Below, one piece after another: positions 20,668 to 31,369 of a stretch of DNA of 64,000 nt. How positions within the stretch are numbered: the stretch's first letter is position 1; every line of letters begins with the position of its first letter. The stretch lies in contig OV277871.1 in the NCBI GenBank assembly GCA_922989275.2, positions 28,778,693 through 28,842,692 of the forward strand, written 5' to 3'. The position numbers and the translations under genes were made by a program. The notes beneath the pieces were generated by a model. That model was not told where the DNA came from and ran no database searches. It saw nothing but the letters and a program-made list of their open reading frames with translations. Origin of the DNA: Gari tellinella. Taxonomy: Eukaryota; Mollusca; Bivalvia; Cardiida; Psammobiidae.

Positions 20668-20863
20668 TTAACCCATTTGTGCCCACGATTCCATATATGG
20701 GACATAGGCAAACAGTGTAGACTCTGATCAGACGCAGCATTATGCAGCGTCTGATCATAGTCTACACTGTTTGCTGATAATTTTGACCAGGCATCCCTTA
20801 GATAAAAAAGGTCTAATCCAATATATAAACATGGAAGAATCCACAGGGCGTAAATGGGTTAAG
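20668..20863. mobile_element. Family C MITE
   Basis: AACCCATTTGTGCCCACG opens and GGGCGTAAATGGGTT closes. The central stem GACGCAGCATTATGCAGCGTC carries compensating changes relative to other copies (GCAGC/GCAGC), keeping it paired. Confidence 0.82.
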
Positions 20864-20984
20864 ATTCAAATAAAACATGTAAGATGTAGCAAAAGATGTG
20901 ATGTGGCAAAACATGTAAAACCCAAACATGTGATGTGGCATGATAAGAGGTGCACTTTTAGGATGTATTTGCAGTATTGGTACA

Positions 20985-21200
20985 GTAAAGCCTGGGCTGC
21001 CATGACTTCATCAAATGTAAATGATTGTCGTCTGCTTTTATTTCTCAAATTTAAATGTTATGTATTTTGACATAAGAAATATAAGGATAATGTGTCAAAC
21101 AGTTTTTTATCCTGATCAGACGCCGCGTTATGCGGCGTCTGATCCGAATCCAAACTGTTTGGGGAAAATTATAATCGGGGTATGACAGAGATGAGTTAAA
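20985..21200. mobile_element. Family B MITE
   Basis: GATTGTCGTCTGCTTTTATT, the stem CAGACGCCGCGTTATGCGG and CCAAACTGTTTG are in order. The left end is less clear. Confidence 0.72.
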
Positions 21201-21416
21201 TTGTCTGACATATCACGTTGATAACTTCCACGAAAAAGTGTGTATAATCTACATGTATGTAGTTTCACAACTGTTAAGTGACGAAATATGAGAACTTTAG
21301 AAATATGCAATAAAAAACATCCACCACCCACTCTTCTTGTTATACTGTAATGAAGAACAAGAAACTAATAAATTTTCTTTCTGTTTCACTTTTGTTCAGT
21401 ATAAAGTAGTCTAGCT

Positions 21417-21977
21417 GTTTTAAAGGGACTCGCAACCGGATGGTGTACTTGTCAAAATAAAATAAAATACTCAAATAAAAGCAAATTTGTGGCATTATTT
21501 GGCTTCTGACATTAAAAAAATATGATCAGTCCAAAAAAAGTCTCAAGAATCGTCACCGAATCTTAGATTTTTAGATATTTTCCATCGTTTTTCTATACCG
21601 ACTAGTAGACGGTATATTTGTTGTTGTTGCTTCTCTACACGGGCTCAGACATAAACACGAGCCGAATTACGAAGATGTATGCACCTTTCGACCGCTACAC
21701 ATTGAAATACGTTAAATCGATCCGAAATAAACGGATAGTTCCGTGGTCCATTGGTCTAAGCGGTTTCCCCTATTTTGCCTTCTGTCCGCCAATGCCGGGC
21801 CCCGATTTCGAATCCCACCAGAGACCAATATTTTTTTTATTGAAATACATTTTTTTAAACAGAATTTCTTATCCTAAACTAATTATTTACCATTTATATA
21901 AGCGTTTGACACATATTTACAAATTACTATTTTTAATGCACCATCTGGTTGCGAGTCGCTTTAAGACCCTTTTTCAT
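21417..21977 (+). mobile_element. 560-bp TIR element carrying a tRNA-like segment
   Basis: TTTTAAAGGGACTCGCAACC at the left is mirrored by GGTTGCGAGTCGCTTTAAGA at the right. Inside, 21740-21832 has an A-box-like GGTCCATTGGTCTAAGCGG and B-box-like GATTTCGAATCCC. A 126-codon ORF (21618-21998) has no coding character. It sits in the intron between FYVE exons 4 and 5. Confidence 0.72.
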
Positions 21978-22015
21978 AGTACATGGCAGCTAAAATAAAG
22001 TTTACTGTTTTTCCA

Positions 22016-22095
22016 AACATCAGAACATTGTAGACCCTAATAAGACGCCGCGTAATACGACGTCGCTTCAGGGTCTATACTGTTCGCTCATGTCT
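22016..22095. repeat. Isolated decayed hairpin
   Basis: GTAGACCCTAATAAGACGCC and GACGTCGCTTCAGGGTCTAT form an imperfect stem related to families B and C. Confidence 0.5.
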
Positions 22096-22214
22096 ACTGT
22101 AGTAGACACGGTGGTCACTTCTTAAAGGAGCGTATCGTCTTCTGCAATAGATCACAGACTTTACAGAAAATAGTAGCCCAGATCCCGTCCGCTCCAGGTA
22201 CAAGCCCCACTTAC

Positions 22215-22390
22215 TCCTCCCGCCAGAAGGCCGGTACAACGCTACCATTTCGTCGTTCAATGGTCAGGTCACACAGAATATGGCGGCGCTCAGTCTTACA
22301 CTGTTGGCGAAGAGTAGTGAAATACTCTGTCAGCGAGCGCTTGATACCGAACATAACAACCTCATTCTCTCCATAGCATTGTATACAAAC
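22215..22390 (-). CDS. FYVE-gene exon 4: end of FYVE finger and linker
   Basis: The exon opens with VCIQCYGE, the last two zinc ligands of the first FYVE finger, and continues with a basic, helical-looking linker (FGIKRSLTEYFTTLRQQ). The donor GTAAGT gives phase 2. The acceptor (TATTTCAG followed by GTTTGTATAC) is immediately next to a tandem array whose monomers copy this same acceptor; see findings. An apparent stop in the open frame lies just past the donor, which supports the exon end. Confidence 0.85.
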
Positions 22391-22745
22391 CTGAAATACG
22401 AAATACACAGGCCTGAAATACGCTGTTTATAGTATACAGACCTGAAATACGCATTGTAAGCTTGTATATAGACCTAAAATACGCAGTTTATAATACATAG
22501 CCCTGCAATACGCAATCTACAGACCTGAAATACGCTGTTTATAGTATACAGACCTGAAATACGCAGTGTAAGCGCGTATTCAGACCTGAAATACTCAGTG
22601 TATAATACACAGACCTGAAATACGCAGTTATAGTCTATAAACATGAAATACGCAGTGCATACTGACCTGAAATACGCATTGCCTGAATATAGACCTGAAA
22701 TACGTATTGTATATAGCCCTGAAATATGCAGTGTAGGCATATTTC
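22381..22745. repeat. Tandem array built on the FYVE exon 4 acceptor
   Basis: About 13 irregular units of roughly 23-36 bases carry CCTGAAATACG or a one-base variant. The exon 4 boundary (GTATACAAAC then CTGAAATACG) matches the monomer (GTATACAGAC then CTGAAATACG) on both sides of the junction. Confidence 0.88.
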
Positions 22746-22896
22746 AATACCAAACAAAAATAATATGGATTTATATTTCTATAGTTGGTTTTACATACCT
22801 AAAAGAAATGAGCTTAAAATAGATATAGTGTATTAAATGTGTCTATAAACATGCTTTATAAAATTTGTTTGTATTTGGTTTTGTACACTATCTTAC

Positions 22897-22987
22897 CTTA
22901 CACAAAATGCCATTGGCATCTGGCTGAGCCCACACATTAAGTCGCCGTCTGTAGATTAAGCATGGCCGACAGAAAATGTCACCGCAT
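22897..22987 (-). CDS. FYVE-gene exon 3: core of the FYVE finger
   Basis: The exon is 91 bases between a TTATTCAG acceptor and a GTAAGA donor. It begins with the base that completes an Arg codon started in the previous exon, giving HHCRRCGDIFCRPC across the joint, a textbook FYVE sequence. It ends in GILCK, which continues as VCIQC in the next exon, the family's RVCxxCY element. The open reading frame is only 30 codons, so simple ORF scanning misses it. Confidence 0.88.
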
Positions 22988-23084
22988 CTGAATAAACCAT
23001 CAAACAAGGCTGCTTTAATAAACAATTATGACCCCGTTGGCATCCATGGCAATGTATTATGAATATTTTAAAGTCTATGTTAGG

Positions 23085-23425
23085 TCCAGCTTAAATTGAG
23101 GCTGGGTGATATGGGTACATTCACTGAATTGATAATGGTTTAAAGCAACAACTGGTAAGTTTTCCAACCATTCTAGTAAGCGATAAAATATAGTCAACAG
23201 GAAATAACCCATTTGAAATATTCTAAGTTCAAAATTAAGTCAAGGCCAAGTTCAAAACCAAAGTTGGGTGATTTGAATGGATTTATAATGGTTCAAGGCA
23301 ATAACTGTAAAAGCCCTGTGCAGTAGTAAGTAGGTTGACGCTAGAAGAATACATGTAGGTTAAATCTAGTTAACCCAGAACTATCCAATTTAAAATATTC
23401 CACGTCACAATTTGGCCATGTCTAA
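23085..23425 (+). repeat. Two tandem copies of a 160-190 bp unit
   Basis: The two halves share GGGTGAT, GAATGGATTTATAATGGTT-like, GGCAATAACTG-like and AATATTC segments in the same order. No ORF is apparent. Confidence 0.6.
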
Positions 23426-24227
23426 GAATACAGGACATTTACAGAGTTGCATAGCGTGGCAAACTGTAAGACAGACACGTAATGCATTATCTCCATTAGG
23501 CCATGAGCTCAATAATCAATCATTTAGACGATTTTACGGTTTGACTTGGATCAATATATAAAGCAAAACTATCCTGCGTCTCATCTAGATCCGAACTGTT
23601 TGCAATGGTAATTGTTGTTCTAAAGATTAAAGGGTGGCCGCAATAAAGTATCTCAACAGCATGGATCCACATTACAAAGCATCCCATCCAGAAAAAATAT
23701 ATGTACTCTTCGATTGCTACAAAAGTCGAACGCTTAAATGGGTTAGCCTTCTGCTAGTATTTTGGTAAGCGCTATTGATGCTTAAAAATCGGCAAAATAA
23801 GGTTAACATCGCTCGCACGAACGGACGGACGCACGGACGAACACGTAATCATTACATTAAATTCCCACCGCATCTACAGATGCAGGGCATAAAGCATTGT
23901 TTCAACACATAAATTAAAGCCTTGCTTCAACACATAAATTAGGATTTTTGTCGTTTTCAAGGAATAAGCATTGGTTAAACAGTTTTGAATATAATAAGAC
24001 ATTGTGTAACACAGGAAGGGTAGAGCGTGAGCTTATTGTAAACCCCGAAAACAACGGTTATTTTGCGCTGTGCAACAGTTTGCATCCTGTTCAGACGCCG
24101 CATGAGTTCGTTCTCAAGCATTCGATTAGGCTCAAATCTGACCAATCGAATGCTTGAGAACAAATACATTCTCAACTCAAACGCTTTATAACCTTGGAAC
24201 CAGGGGACACCAGAACAGCACACCTAC
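23426..24227. other. Intron sequence with small repeat remnants
   Basis: Includes ACGGACGGACGCACGGACG (23824 on), a motif common at retroposon ends, a short direct repeat TTCAACACATAAATTA (23900-23941), and an inverted GCATTCGATTxG pair near 24117-24155. No exon seen. Confidence 0.45.
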
Positions 24228-24333
24228 CTCCTACAGTGATGGCGTCTGTGAAAGTGTAATAGAGAAAACGACATGGAACATCCCTGACATTCGCTTCTCT
24301 TCTCTGCCGGTACATAATGGCTCTTCGTCACAC
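24228..24333 (-). CDS. FYVE-gene exon 2: first half of canonical FYVE finger
   Basis: The acceptor is TTTACAG and the donor GTAGGT on the minus strand. The exon is 106 bases with phase 2 at entry and 2 at exit, so both joints fit their neighbours. It encodes the first zinc ligands ECQGC and the signature basic motif RRHHCR, which in FYVE domains contacts the 3-phosphate of PI3P. The usual WxxD upstream of the finger is replaced by a YVPA-like segment, a common variation. It is too short to stand out as an ORF and is recognised by motif and splice sites. Confidence 0.88.
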
Positions 24334-24637
24334 CTGTAAATTATATAGTATAGTCATTCATATTTACGTGTAAATATGCTAAACTGAATAGCAGTTAGAA
24401 TTTAAAATGAACCAGATTACATGAAACTATATCATTATCAACATTTAACACGTTATATTGCGATTTTACTACAACTTGACCCACAATGTATTATACCCTT
24501 ATCATATTATCTTAAATATTCAGATGAAAATTAACCTGGGTATCGGTACAGATCACAAAAGCTACTTAACGTGCCTAAAGTTCATTATCGAAATTTACCC
24601 TAAAGCAGGTCAAATGAGTTGTTAAAAGACATTGAGG

Positions 24638-24887
24638 TACAGTGGAGAATTTGTTATTCTTTCCCAATAAACGCGTTTACGCTAAAACTATTATTTGCAG
24701 TGCAAACAGTTTGGAGCCAGATCAGACGCCGGGTAACCCGGCGTCTGATCAGGCTCCAAACTGTTTGCCACCAAGATAAACATGAAATATCAGAATTGTC
24801 CAATAGTTGTTCTTTTCTACGTTTTAGTGCTTTGTGTTTGCGTACGTTTGCGTTTAAACGGGAAAGAATAACAGATTCTCCACTGTA
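24638..24887 (-). mobile_element. Family A MITE, good copy
   Basis: The termini TACAGTGGAGAATTTGTTAT and ATAACAGATTCTCCACTGTA are inverted. Nearly identical over its length to the copies at 27193 and 57695, in the same orientation. Confidence 0.93.
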
Positions 24888-25094
24888 TTTACGTGTGTAG
24901 TGTATCCCTTTCATATCAGTGTTATGAGGTCGTGGAATTAACACTGATTATATATGGATATGCATATTATCCAACTGTTGTTTTTCTATCTTGCTTATAC
25001 TCGTTACCTAATCATAAGGCTCTTTAAAATACCATGTGGATGCGATTATCAAATGGAGGAATATACTCATTTAAGCAAGTTGAGCAGACCATAT

Positions 25095-26060
25095 CTAACA
25101 TGTTGTAAGACCTAGTTTTGTAAAAATATTGTTTTAAGACTTTCTTGTCGTATTTGTTAGGCATTTTGATTCTCGCCACTTGTAAGACTTGTTATTTTCT
25201 TTTTTTGTATATTTAAAGGCATAATGTTTCTTACATATTGTAAGACCCACTATTTGTAATATAGTCCTTACATTCATACATTGTAGGTCTAGAATAATTC
25301 ATAAATTGGAGGACTAATCATTATGTCTTTGAATATAGTAAAGTCTACATGTACTACATGTATTTCTTATATCTTGTAAAACATTCTTTTCGCCAATATG
25401 TTCGACTTACTGATTCTCACATAATTATTGTAAGATTTTCTTTTTTGCTATTTATGTTATTTTCATATTTCATATGGCATACTGTTTCTCACAAATTGTA
25501 AGATCTACTTTTGATTGTAAATCCTGCCATTTTTCACTTAATGTGAGAGATATTTAAGATATAACCTTTCCCCATTTTTGTAATATGTGCTCACTCTTTT
25601 TCTAAAAAATGTTCAGTTACTCTCTTTTTGTTATATTGTGCAACAAAATCTCTCGCACTCTGATTAACATATTGTACCTTTCCTCAAGTTTTGCAAATCT
25701 TACTATTTATTAACTATTGAAAGGCCTTTCCTAAATATTGCAAAATGTACTATTTCTAAAACGATACACTTCCTGAACTATTTTAAGAAACTCTGTTATA
25801 TCTACTCGTTTTCATGTAATGTAAAAACAATCACTTCGTACTCTTTTCTATATCATTGTAAGATTTCCTTTTTCTAAAACACTGTAAGAAAATTATACTC
25901 TTTTTACATACTCTAGTATATTTTCTGGTGTAAGATTAACTCTTCTTTATATACTGTAAGACATGGCTTTCCTCGATTACCGTTAGGTTAATATCATATA
26001 CATGGTACATTTACTGTAAAACGTACTGTTTTTTCTAAATTGTCAGACTTACTCTTTCTC
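25095..26060. repeat. Degenerate tandem array running into the FYVE exon 1 donor
   Basis: Variants of ATTGTAAGACTTACT with nearby TTTCTCATAT recur at irregular 20-70 base spacing. The last unit includes the donor of the 26053-26462 exon and its final codons. Copies are strongly diverged, so the array is old or poorly homogenised. Confidence 0.7.
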
Positions 26061-26462
26061 ATATCATCTTCGTAATAATACATGTAATCATCCTGCTCTT
26101 GAGAGTCAAGTGTGTCCGTCGCCGGCACTTCGGCAGGTGTGTGTGCCAAGATATACCCGTCAGTGTCTTCTGTCCCAGATTCTGTTACAGCCTCTGTGAC
26201 TTTAATTGCAATGTTTTCTTTCTCTGTTTCATCATCTCTGAATTTAGCCTCTAGTCCATCTTTATCTGTCTCAACTACTGCATCTTTAGCTTGTATTTCA
26301 CCTCCATCTATACCAGCCTTTACCGATTCAGCTTCAGTATCTTTAAAAACATCGGCAGCATCTGTATTTTCAGCTTTGTCGTCGACTTTGATCTGTTTTT
26401 CAGTGAGTGTTTCTATTGTATCTTGTTCACTGTTGTCTTTCTTTTTAACTCCTTCCATCACA
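26053..26462 (-). CDS. FYVE-gene exon 1 of those seen: acidic N-terminal segment
   Basis: On the minus strand the exon follows a TTTCAG acceptor and ends at a GTAAGT donor, leaving a single phase base that joins exactly with the next exon. About 136 codons are open. The first ATG is at 26456-26458, only two codons in, so this may be the first coding exon with 5' UTR upstream. The peptide is strongly acidic and Glu/Asp/Lys-rich, with no recognisable domain, and ends in a tyrosine-rich patch (DDYMYYYEDD). It is probably disordered. The donor sequence lies inside a degenerate tandem array that extends into the intron. Confidence 0.75.
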
Positions 26463-26824
26463 CTGAAACAAGAAATCTTTTCTTATTTCATATTTAAAAG
26501 AAAATTAACACAAACTTTTCGCTATTAAATGTACAAAACGATAGTTTGAAAAAGTGGTAACGAATAAGTTTAACATGGGTATAACAAACAGTTTGAATTC
26601 CTGGCTGACAGGCAGTCAGAGCAGATATGCTAGATGGGTCGGGACGACAAAACGATTCTCCTATAATGATTCAAACACTATGCGTCAGTACAAAATGTTA
26701 AACTGTCTGTTTACCAATCGGATTGCCAGAACAGTTATCTTTCAGAAGAAATATCAATTCAATGAAAAGGGGTCATGTTTGGTAGAAAGTCTCTTGGATT
26801 AATCATTATCATGCTTAGCGCGAC

Positions 26825-27015
26825 TTTGCTAACATTTTCAAACAGTTTGGATACAGATCAGACGCCGTGTTACGCGGCGTCTGATCTGAATCCAAACTGT
26901 TTGTTACTTAAAATCAATTCTTCTTCGGTTTAAAAACTTTCAAACTAATTTTGATTTTTTACGCAGACCATATATTTCATGCAGGCGACACTTTAGTGTG
27001 GTAAAGGGTTTAAAT
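26825..27015. mobile_element. Family B MITE
   Basis: AACAGTTTGGATACAGATCA and its inverse flank CAGACGCCGTGTTACGCGG. The right part has ACGCAGACCATATATTTC and GTGGTAAAGGGTTTAA. Confidence 0.78.
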
Positions 27016-27192
27016 GATTGACGTTTTATTTTTCAGGTTACTGCGGCACATCCGAAAGGTTAGGGGACATTGCAGAACAGCTGACAGAAGCACACCCAGA
27101 TACATGGGACGTGTCGATATATCTGAAATATTGTTTCCATCAACTTCAACAGTATCAGCAGCTTTGCCTGGTGCAGATATGTTACATGTAGA

Positions 27193-27442
27193 TACAGTGG
27201 AGAATGTGTTATTCTTTCCCAATAAACGCGTTTACGCTAAAACTATTATTTGCAGTGCAAACAGTTTGGAGCCAGATCAGACGCCGGGTAACCCGGCGTC
27301 TGATCAGGCTCCAAACTGTTTGCCACCATGATAAACATGAAATATCAGAATTGTCCAAAAGTTGTTCTTCTCTACGTTTTAGTGCTTTGCGTTTGCGTAC
27401 GTTGGCGTTTAAACGGGAAAGAATAACAGATTCTCCACTGTA
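27193..27442 (-). mobile_element. Family A MITE, good copy
   Basis: The termini TACAGTGGAGAATGTGTTAT and ATAACAGATTCTCCACTGTA are intact, as is the central stem. Confidence 0.93.
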
Positions 27443-28395
27443 GGAAATACAAGCGACAGTTCCTTGCTGTTGTTTATGGAGTTTCAGAAACTTATTAAAA
27501 GAACCAAACGTTTGGAATATAACACTGTATTTTTTTCCGATATCAATAAATGATGTCGATAACAATTAGATGTGTTTGGGCGGAATTTTGATGCCGATAA
27601 ATTTATATGATAGCTTATATATGCAATAGAATATGATTAAATTAATTTTTGTGTGTGAATTAGGATAAAAATATTTGTTTTCTATATTATAGCACAACGT
27701 TTATACCTGTACTTACGTTTGACGTCAATGGAAGGCCTTTTTCTAATGTTGGTATAACTTGTGGCCCAACCCTTTTACTATATTTTAATCTATTGATAAT
27801 TTGTATATATATATGCTGTATAAACTGTGTACATGTATGTCGATAAATGTATAACATTATGATATCTGATATTTGCAATAAAGTATGATTAAATCAAATA
27901 AATATCAGATTTTTCAAACACATGCCATTTTTTCTATACTTTATTATGTGTTTGCGTTGTGAACAATTCATTTAAATTAGAAAATATAATGCTTTCTTCA
28001 ATATATTTGGTGTTCCTTCACCATTATAGACATCCGCATTCAGTTATAAACTTATATTCTCATAAATGGCGATCCTTCATTTAATAAGCCAATATTGTAT
28101 TAAGTGACCATTAGATAAAAATTCATTTGGTTAACCTCATTGACAGGTAATGGCTTAATGCATGATACAATAATGCCGAAAGTTCCCCTTTGAGCTTTCT
28201 GCATCAATTTACCCTGTACTAAGCAGCCATCTTGTATTAAAGAAAAGGAATTTGATTAATCATATTGCATGGTAAAAATACAAAAAGCTCCCCTAGGATC
28301 TCTCTGCATCATTTTACCTTGAATTAAGCAGCCGCCTGTCTTTATCGGCGTCCCTGCTACTTTAATCGGTGGTCGCTTGATTTAAAAATACAGTG
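27443..28395. other. No gene recognised
   Basis: AT-rich (about 65-70 percent A+T by eye). ATTTGCAATAAAGTATGATT near 27870 and a similar ATATGCAATAGAATATGATT near 27618 form a loose direct repeat. A pair of related blocks (28185-28250 and 28270-28330) share CTGCATCATTTACC-like text. Confidence 0.45.
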
Positions 28396-28397
28396 TT

Positions 28398-28735
28398 CCT
28401 TCTCTACAACGACCCTCCCAACACGACTCCCTCCTAACAACGACCCTTGTCGCAGTTCCCTAAACAGGACAACTATTTCTAACGCTTGCACTACTGCATT
28501 GTCGCCTGCTTAAAGTTGTCGTCTGCTCTTTTTCTCAAAGTTTTATATTGGAAATTTTGACAGAAAAAACCTTAATGACGAATGACAAATAGCTTGAATC
28601 CAGATGTGATCTGATCTGGATTCAAGCTGTTTGCAAATGTTAACCAATTTCCCTCTCCATAACGAATCCCTCCGAACAACGCACACACTTTTTGTCCCCC
28701 ATTGGAAATCGTTGTAGAGAGGGAGCGCTGTAATT
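28398..28735. mobile_element. Family I MITE with a family B-like core
   Basis: The outer inverted ends ACAGTGTTCCTTCTCTACAA and GTTGTAGAGAGGGAGCGCTG surround TTGTCGTCTGC boxes and a GAATCCAGAT/ATCTGGATTC core. The same design recurs at 46415-46757. Confidence 0.75.
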
Positions 28736-28814
28736 AAATACATTAAAGGGACCAAAACTGTCTGCATTAGCCAAAGAAAATTGATCTCGGGCCAACACAC
28801 GATTATCAGTGAAC

Positions 28815-29025
28815 CCTTTCACTCTCAATGACGTCATAAAGCGCATTTGCAAACAGTTCTAATCAGCATTAAAACTGTTTGCCACTTGTTTTTAAATTAC
28901 GTCAGTTATAATGCCTTAAATCTAACTTTGAAACGATATTGCAGACAACAGTATTGAAGCAAACGACAATATGGCGGTGAAGGGGGTAAGCACCTCACGA
29001 TGATTTTGATCATGAAAGGGTTAAA
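28815..29025. repeat. Family B copy, core deleted
   Basis: CCCTTTCACTCTCAATGACG and CATGAAAGGGTTAA are the ends. Only GCAAACAGTTCTAATCAGC and AAAACTGTTTGCC remain of the stem. Confidence 0.65.
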
Positions 29026-29284
29026 ATGCATGTACTTTTGAAATCTTTCCTTATCTAAAATTCTTTGCTTCTGAATAATTTATTCACGATTAACATATCG
29101 AGAGGAGAATGCTGATAGATTTTAGTGCATTTAAATCTAAATCTAATTTTACTTGATTCGTTTTTTGCTTTCACACCTTTATGTAAATTAACAGCATGCA
29201 GTGCAAGAAACCGCATTGCGACGGTGTACAACACCTGAACACGGTGCATATTTATGATAGTCTCATATTACAACAAAATCATAT

Positions 29285-29535
29285 TAACTCTTTCACTGCC
29301 AATGTTGCTATAAGGCGATTCTGCAAACAGTTTGTATCCTGATCAGACGCCACGTAACGCGTCGTCTAATCAAGATCCAAACTTTTTGACACTAGTATCA
29401 ATACTTTTTCAATCTAAATTGCTCTAAATCTGACATGAAAGAATATTGCAGACGCCATTATGATTGCAGACGATAATATGGCGGTGAGATAGTATTAAAG
29501 CAGACGATAAAACTTGGCAGTAAAATAGTTAACAC
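29285..29535. mobile_element. Family B MITE, diverged
   Basis: AACTCTTTCACTGCCAATG opens. GTATCCTGATCAGACGCCAC and GTCGTCTAATCAAGATCC form a damaged stem; two GCAGACGATAA boxes follow. Confidence 0.7.
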
Positions 29536-29554
29536 TTCTCCTGTTACAGTGGTT

Positions 29555-29800
29555 GTGGGTGGGGGCAGAAATTATTTTTTATGACCTAATCGAAAACACA
29601 GTATAACAGAATGCAGATAACGTCATTTTCTTGAAAGTTTCAACGATTCTCCTTAATCTAAATCTTACAGGCGAACAGTTTTGAGTCCTATCAGCAGCTC
29701 GGTTAGGCGGCGTCTGATCTGACACAACATTGTTTGCAATGAAGATGAAATATTTAGCATTCATGTATCGTTTATGGAAGAACAATAGGTTCTCCATTTC
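29555..29800. repeat. Family A-like copy, heavily diverged
   Basis: GAACAGTTTTGAGTCCTATC and GGCGGCGTCTGATCTGACAC are a degraded stem. The right end reads AACAATAGGTTCTCCA. Confidence 0.45.
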
Positions 29801-30204
29801 ATATTTCGTCTACTGCATTTGTTGTTACACAAATGTACAATGTATATTATTATCCTGTATCCAAAATATCAAAAGACTATTCAAAGCAGACGATAATGCA
29901 GTAGGAGAAAGCTTAATTAACCTGATGCATACTTCACACTGCTAGGTGCAAAGCGATGAAGCTGCTGACATCATTTTACCACTAAGTCTGGTTTGCTTTA
30001 GTGCCAAAACATGGAACTGTTCGTACATCTGCGCACAAAGCAACGCGAAATATATTAGCGTACATTTCGTCCTTTATTTAAAACAATGAAAACTCACACC
30101 AGACTGGTAGGTCCCGGTAAAGCAGCTGTATGATCAATGTCTGCAGTATTTTCTTAAATATTCTGCACTATTTCCCATTAATTATTGTAGATCTGTTAAC
30201 TACA

Positions 30205-30398
30205 GTAAAACCTCTCTGTAACGACCACTAAATTATGTTTATTAATAGGGGTTAAGAACATGTGACTGCTTAAAGCAAGGTGACAGTAAAACAAAAAGCT
30301 CCTGTAGGAGCTTTCTGTTTTACTGTTATCTTGCTTTCAGGTGTCACCTGTCTTTTATACAACCAATTAGCGGTCGTAATAGAGAGGTGTTACTGTAG
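30205..30398. mobile_element. Family E MITE
   Basis: ACAGTAAAACCTCTCTGTAA opens and TAATAGAGAGGTGTTACTGT closes. The core AAAGCAAGGTGACAGTAAAA with its inverse forms a long hairpin around GCTCCTGTAGGAGC. Confidence 0.88.
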
Positions 30399-30739
30399 AC
30401 ACCTAGTCTGCATAAGAGTATAGCAAGTAAAAGTACATTGTATCTACTAAAAGTGGTTATGAGAATGAATCTAAAGACATGTGTCGTGCAGTTTATGATC
30501 AAGTTTAGACAACCACTGACACGGTATCTGATGGGTCCATTTCGGTTTGCAAATATCAGTCCATTTGTAGATCGAACATGAAAACATATTCTACTTACTG
30601 TGACGCAAAAGGTATGTTCCTTACAAAGAAGTGTAATATTCCGTGCACGTATCGCTAGGCTTTAGGCTTGTGGTAATGATATTATGCAAGATCACACTGT
30701 GTTTTATATGGAGCATGGACTGCCTTTACCATTCACGAA

Positions 30740-31150
30740 AAATATAACATTTATATCGTCTGCTTTTCCACATTTCCCGCCAATTTATCGTCCGCTTTAA
30801 CAAGTTCACTGCTTTAATGTCCTCTGTTTCGAATTACCGTAATTTCTTAACATTTATTTAAAGGAGTTTTGATAAAACATTAACACGAGTAACAAAAAGT
30901 TTGGATTTTGATATGGATCCACATGTTTGCAAATATCGATCAAGTTAGTGACCAGCAATGTTTGGTTTAATAACGTTGTCTTGCCTTTTATAGCTTAAAA
31001 TTTCAATTCAAGTATTTTGACTGAAGAAAATTATCGATACAAGTTTCAACACTATGGATTATGATCGGGAACCAAATTACACGGCGTCTGATCTGTATCT
31101 AAACTTTTTCACGCATCAACTATTATCGTCTCTTGCGGTGGAAGGGTTAA
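30740..31150. repeat. Decayed family B copies
   Basis: TATCGTCTGCTTTTCCACA, TTTATCGTCCGCTTTAAC, AAAGTTTGGATTTTGATATG and CACGGCGTCTGATCTGTATC are recognisable but unpaired fragments. Confidence 0.5.
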
Positions 31151-31369
31151 TGTGTCATTTAACATAAACAGTATTTTACTAATACAGAATAGGTGCCTGC
31201 GTCGAAAATATCACCAAGAATTATTGTTTACGATTTTTGAAGAAAACATAACATTATTTTAAGAAAACATAAAACAAGCCCCACTACTGGTACAGTTACA
31301 CGGTCAGTAACCGGTTGCCTCTGGATCTGGATACAAACTACGGGAAATCCGTGTTTAAATATATTTGTG

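Larger units (their letters stand above)
7118..26462 (-). other. Host gene: double-FYVE zinc-finger protein, eight supported exons plus a possible last exon
   Basis: This gene-level entry links the exons listed below, read from high to low coordinates. Each exon has an AG acceptor and GT donor on the minus strand, and the phases agree at every junction (1/2, 2/1, 0, 2/1, 0, 0, 0), which chance ORFs would not do. The predicted order is an acidic N-terminal segment of about 136 codons, a canonical FYVE finger with RRHHCRRCG, a linker, a second FYVE-like finger with four CxxC pairs, then a polar C-terminus. FYVE domains bind phosphatidylinositol 3-phosphate on endosomes; that role is inferred from the family. 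The second finger followed by a helical stretch loosely recalls Rabenosyn-5/Vac1, but I cannot assign an orthologue. Introns are packed with repeats, including an antisense Naiad retroelement. 5' exons may lie above 26462. Confidence 0.85.

Noticed and set aside
24619..24944. Recurrent 60-110-codon ORFs on both strands in every family A MITE (for example sharing WSQIRRRVTRRLI)
   Set aside because: They translate the palindromic stem and arms, appear on both strands, start at different points and have no flanking exon signals. Conservation follows the DNA element, not a protein.
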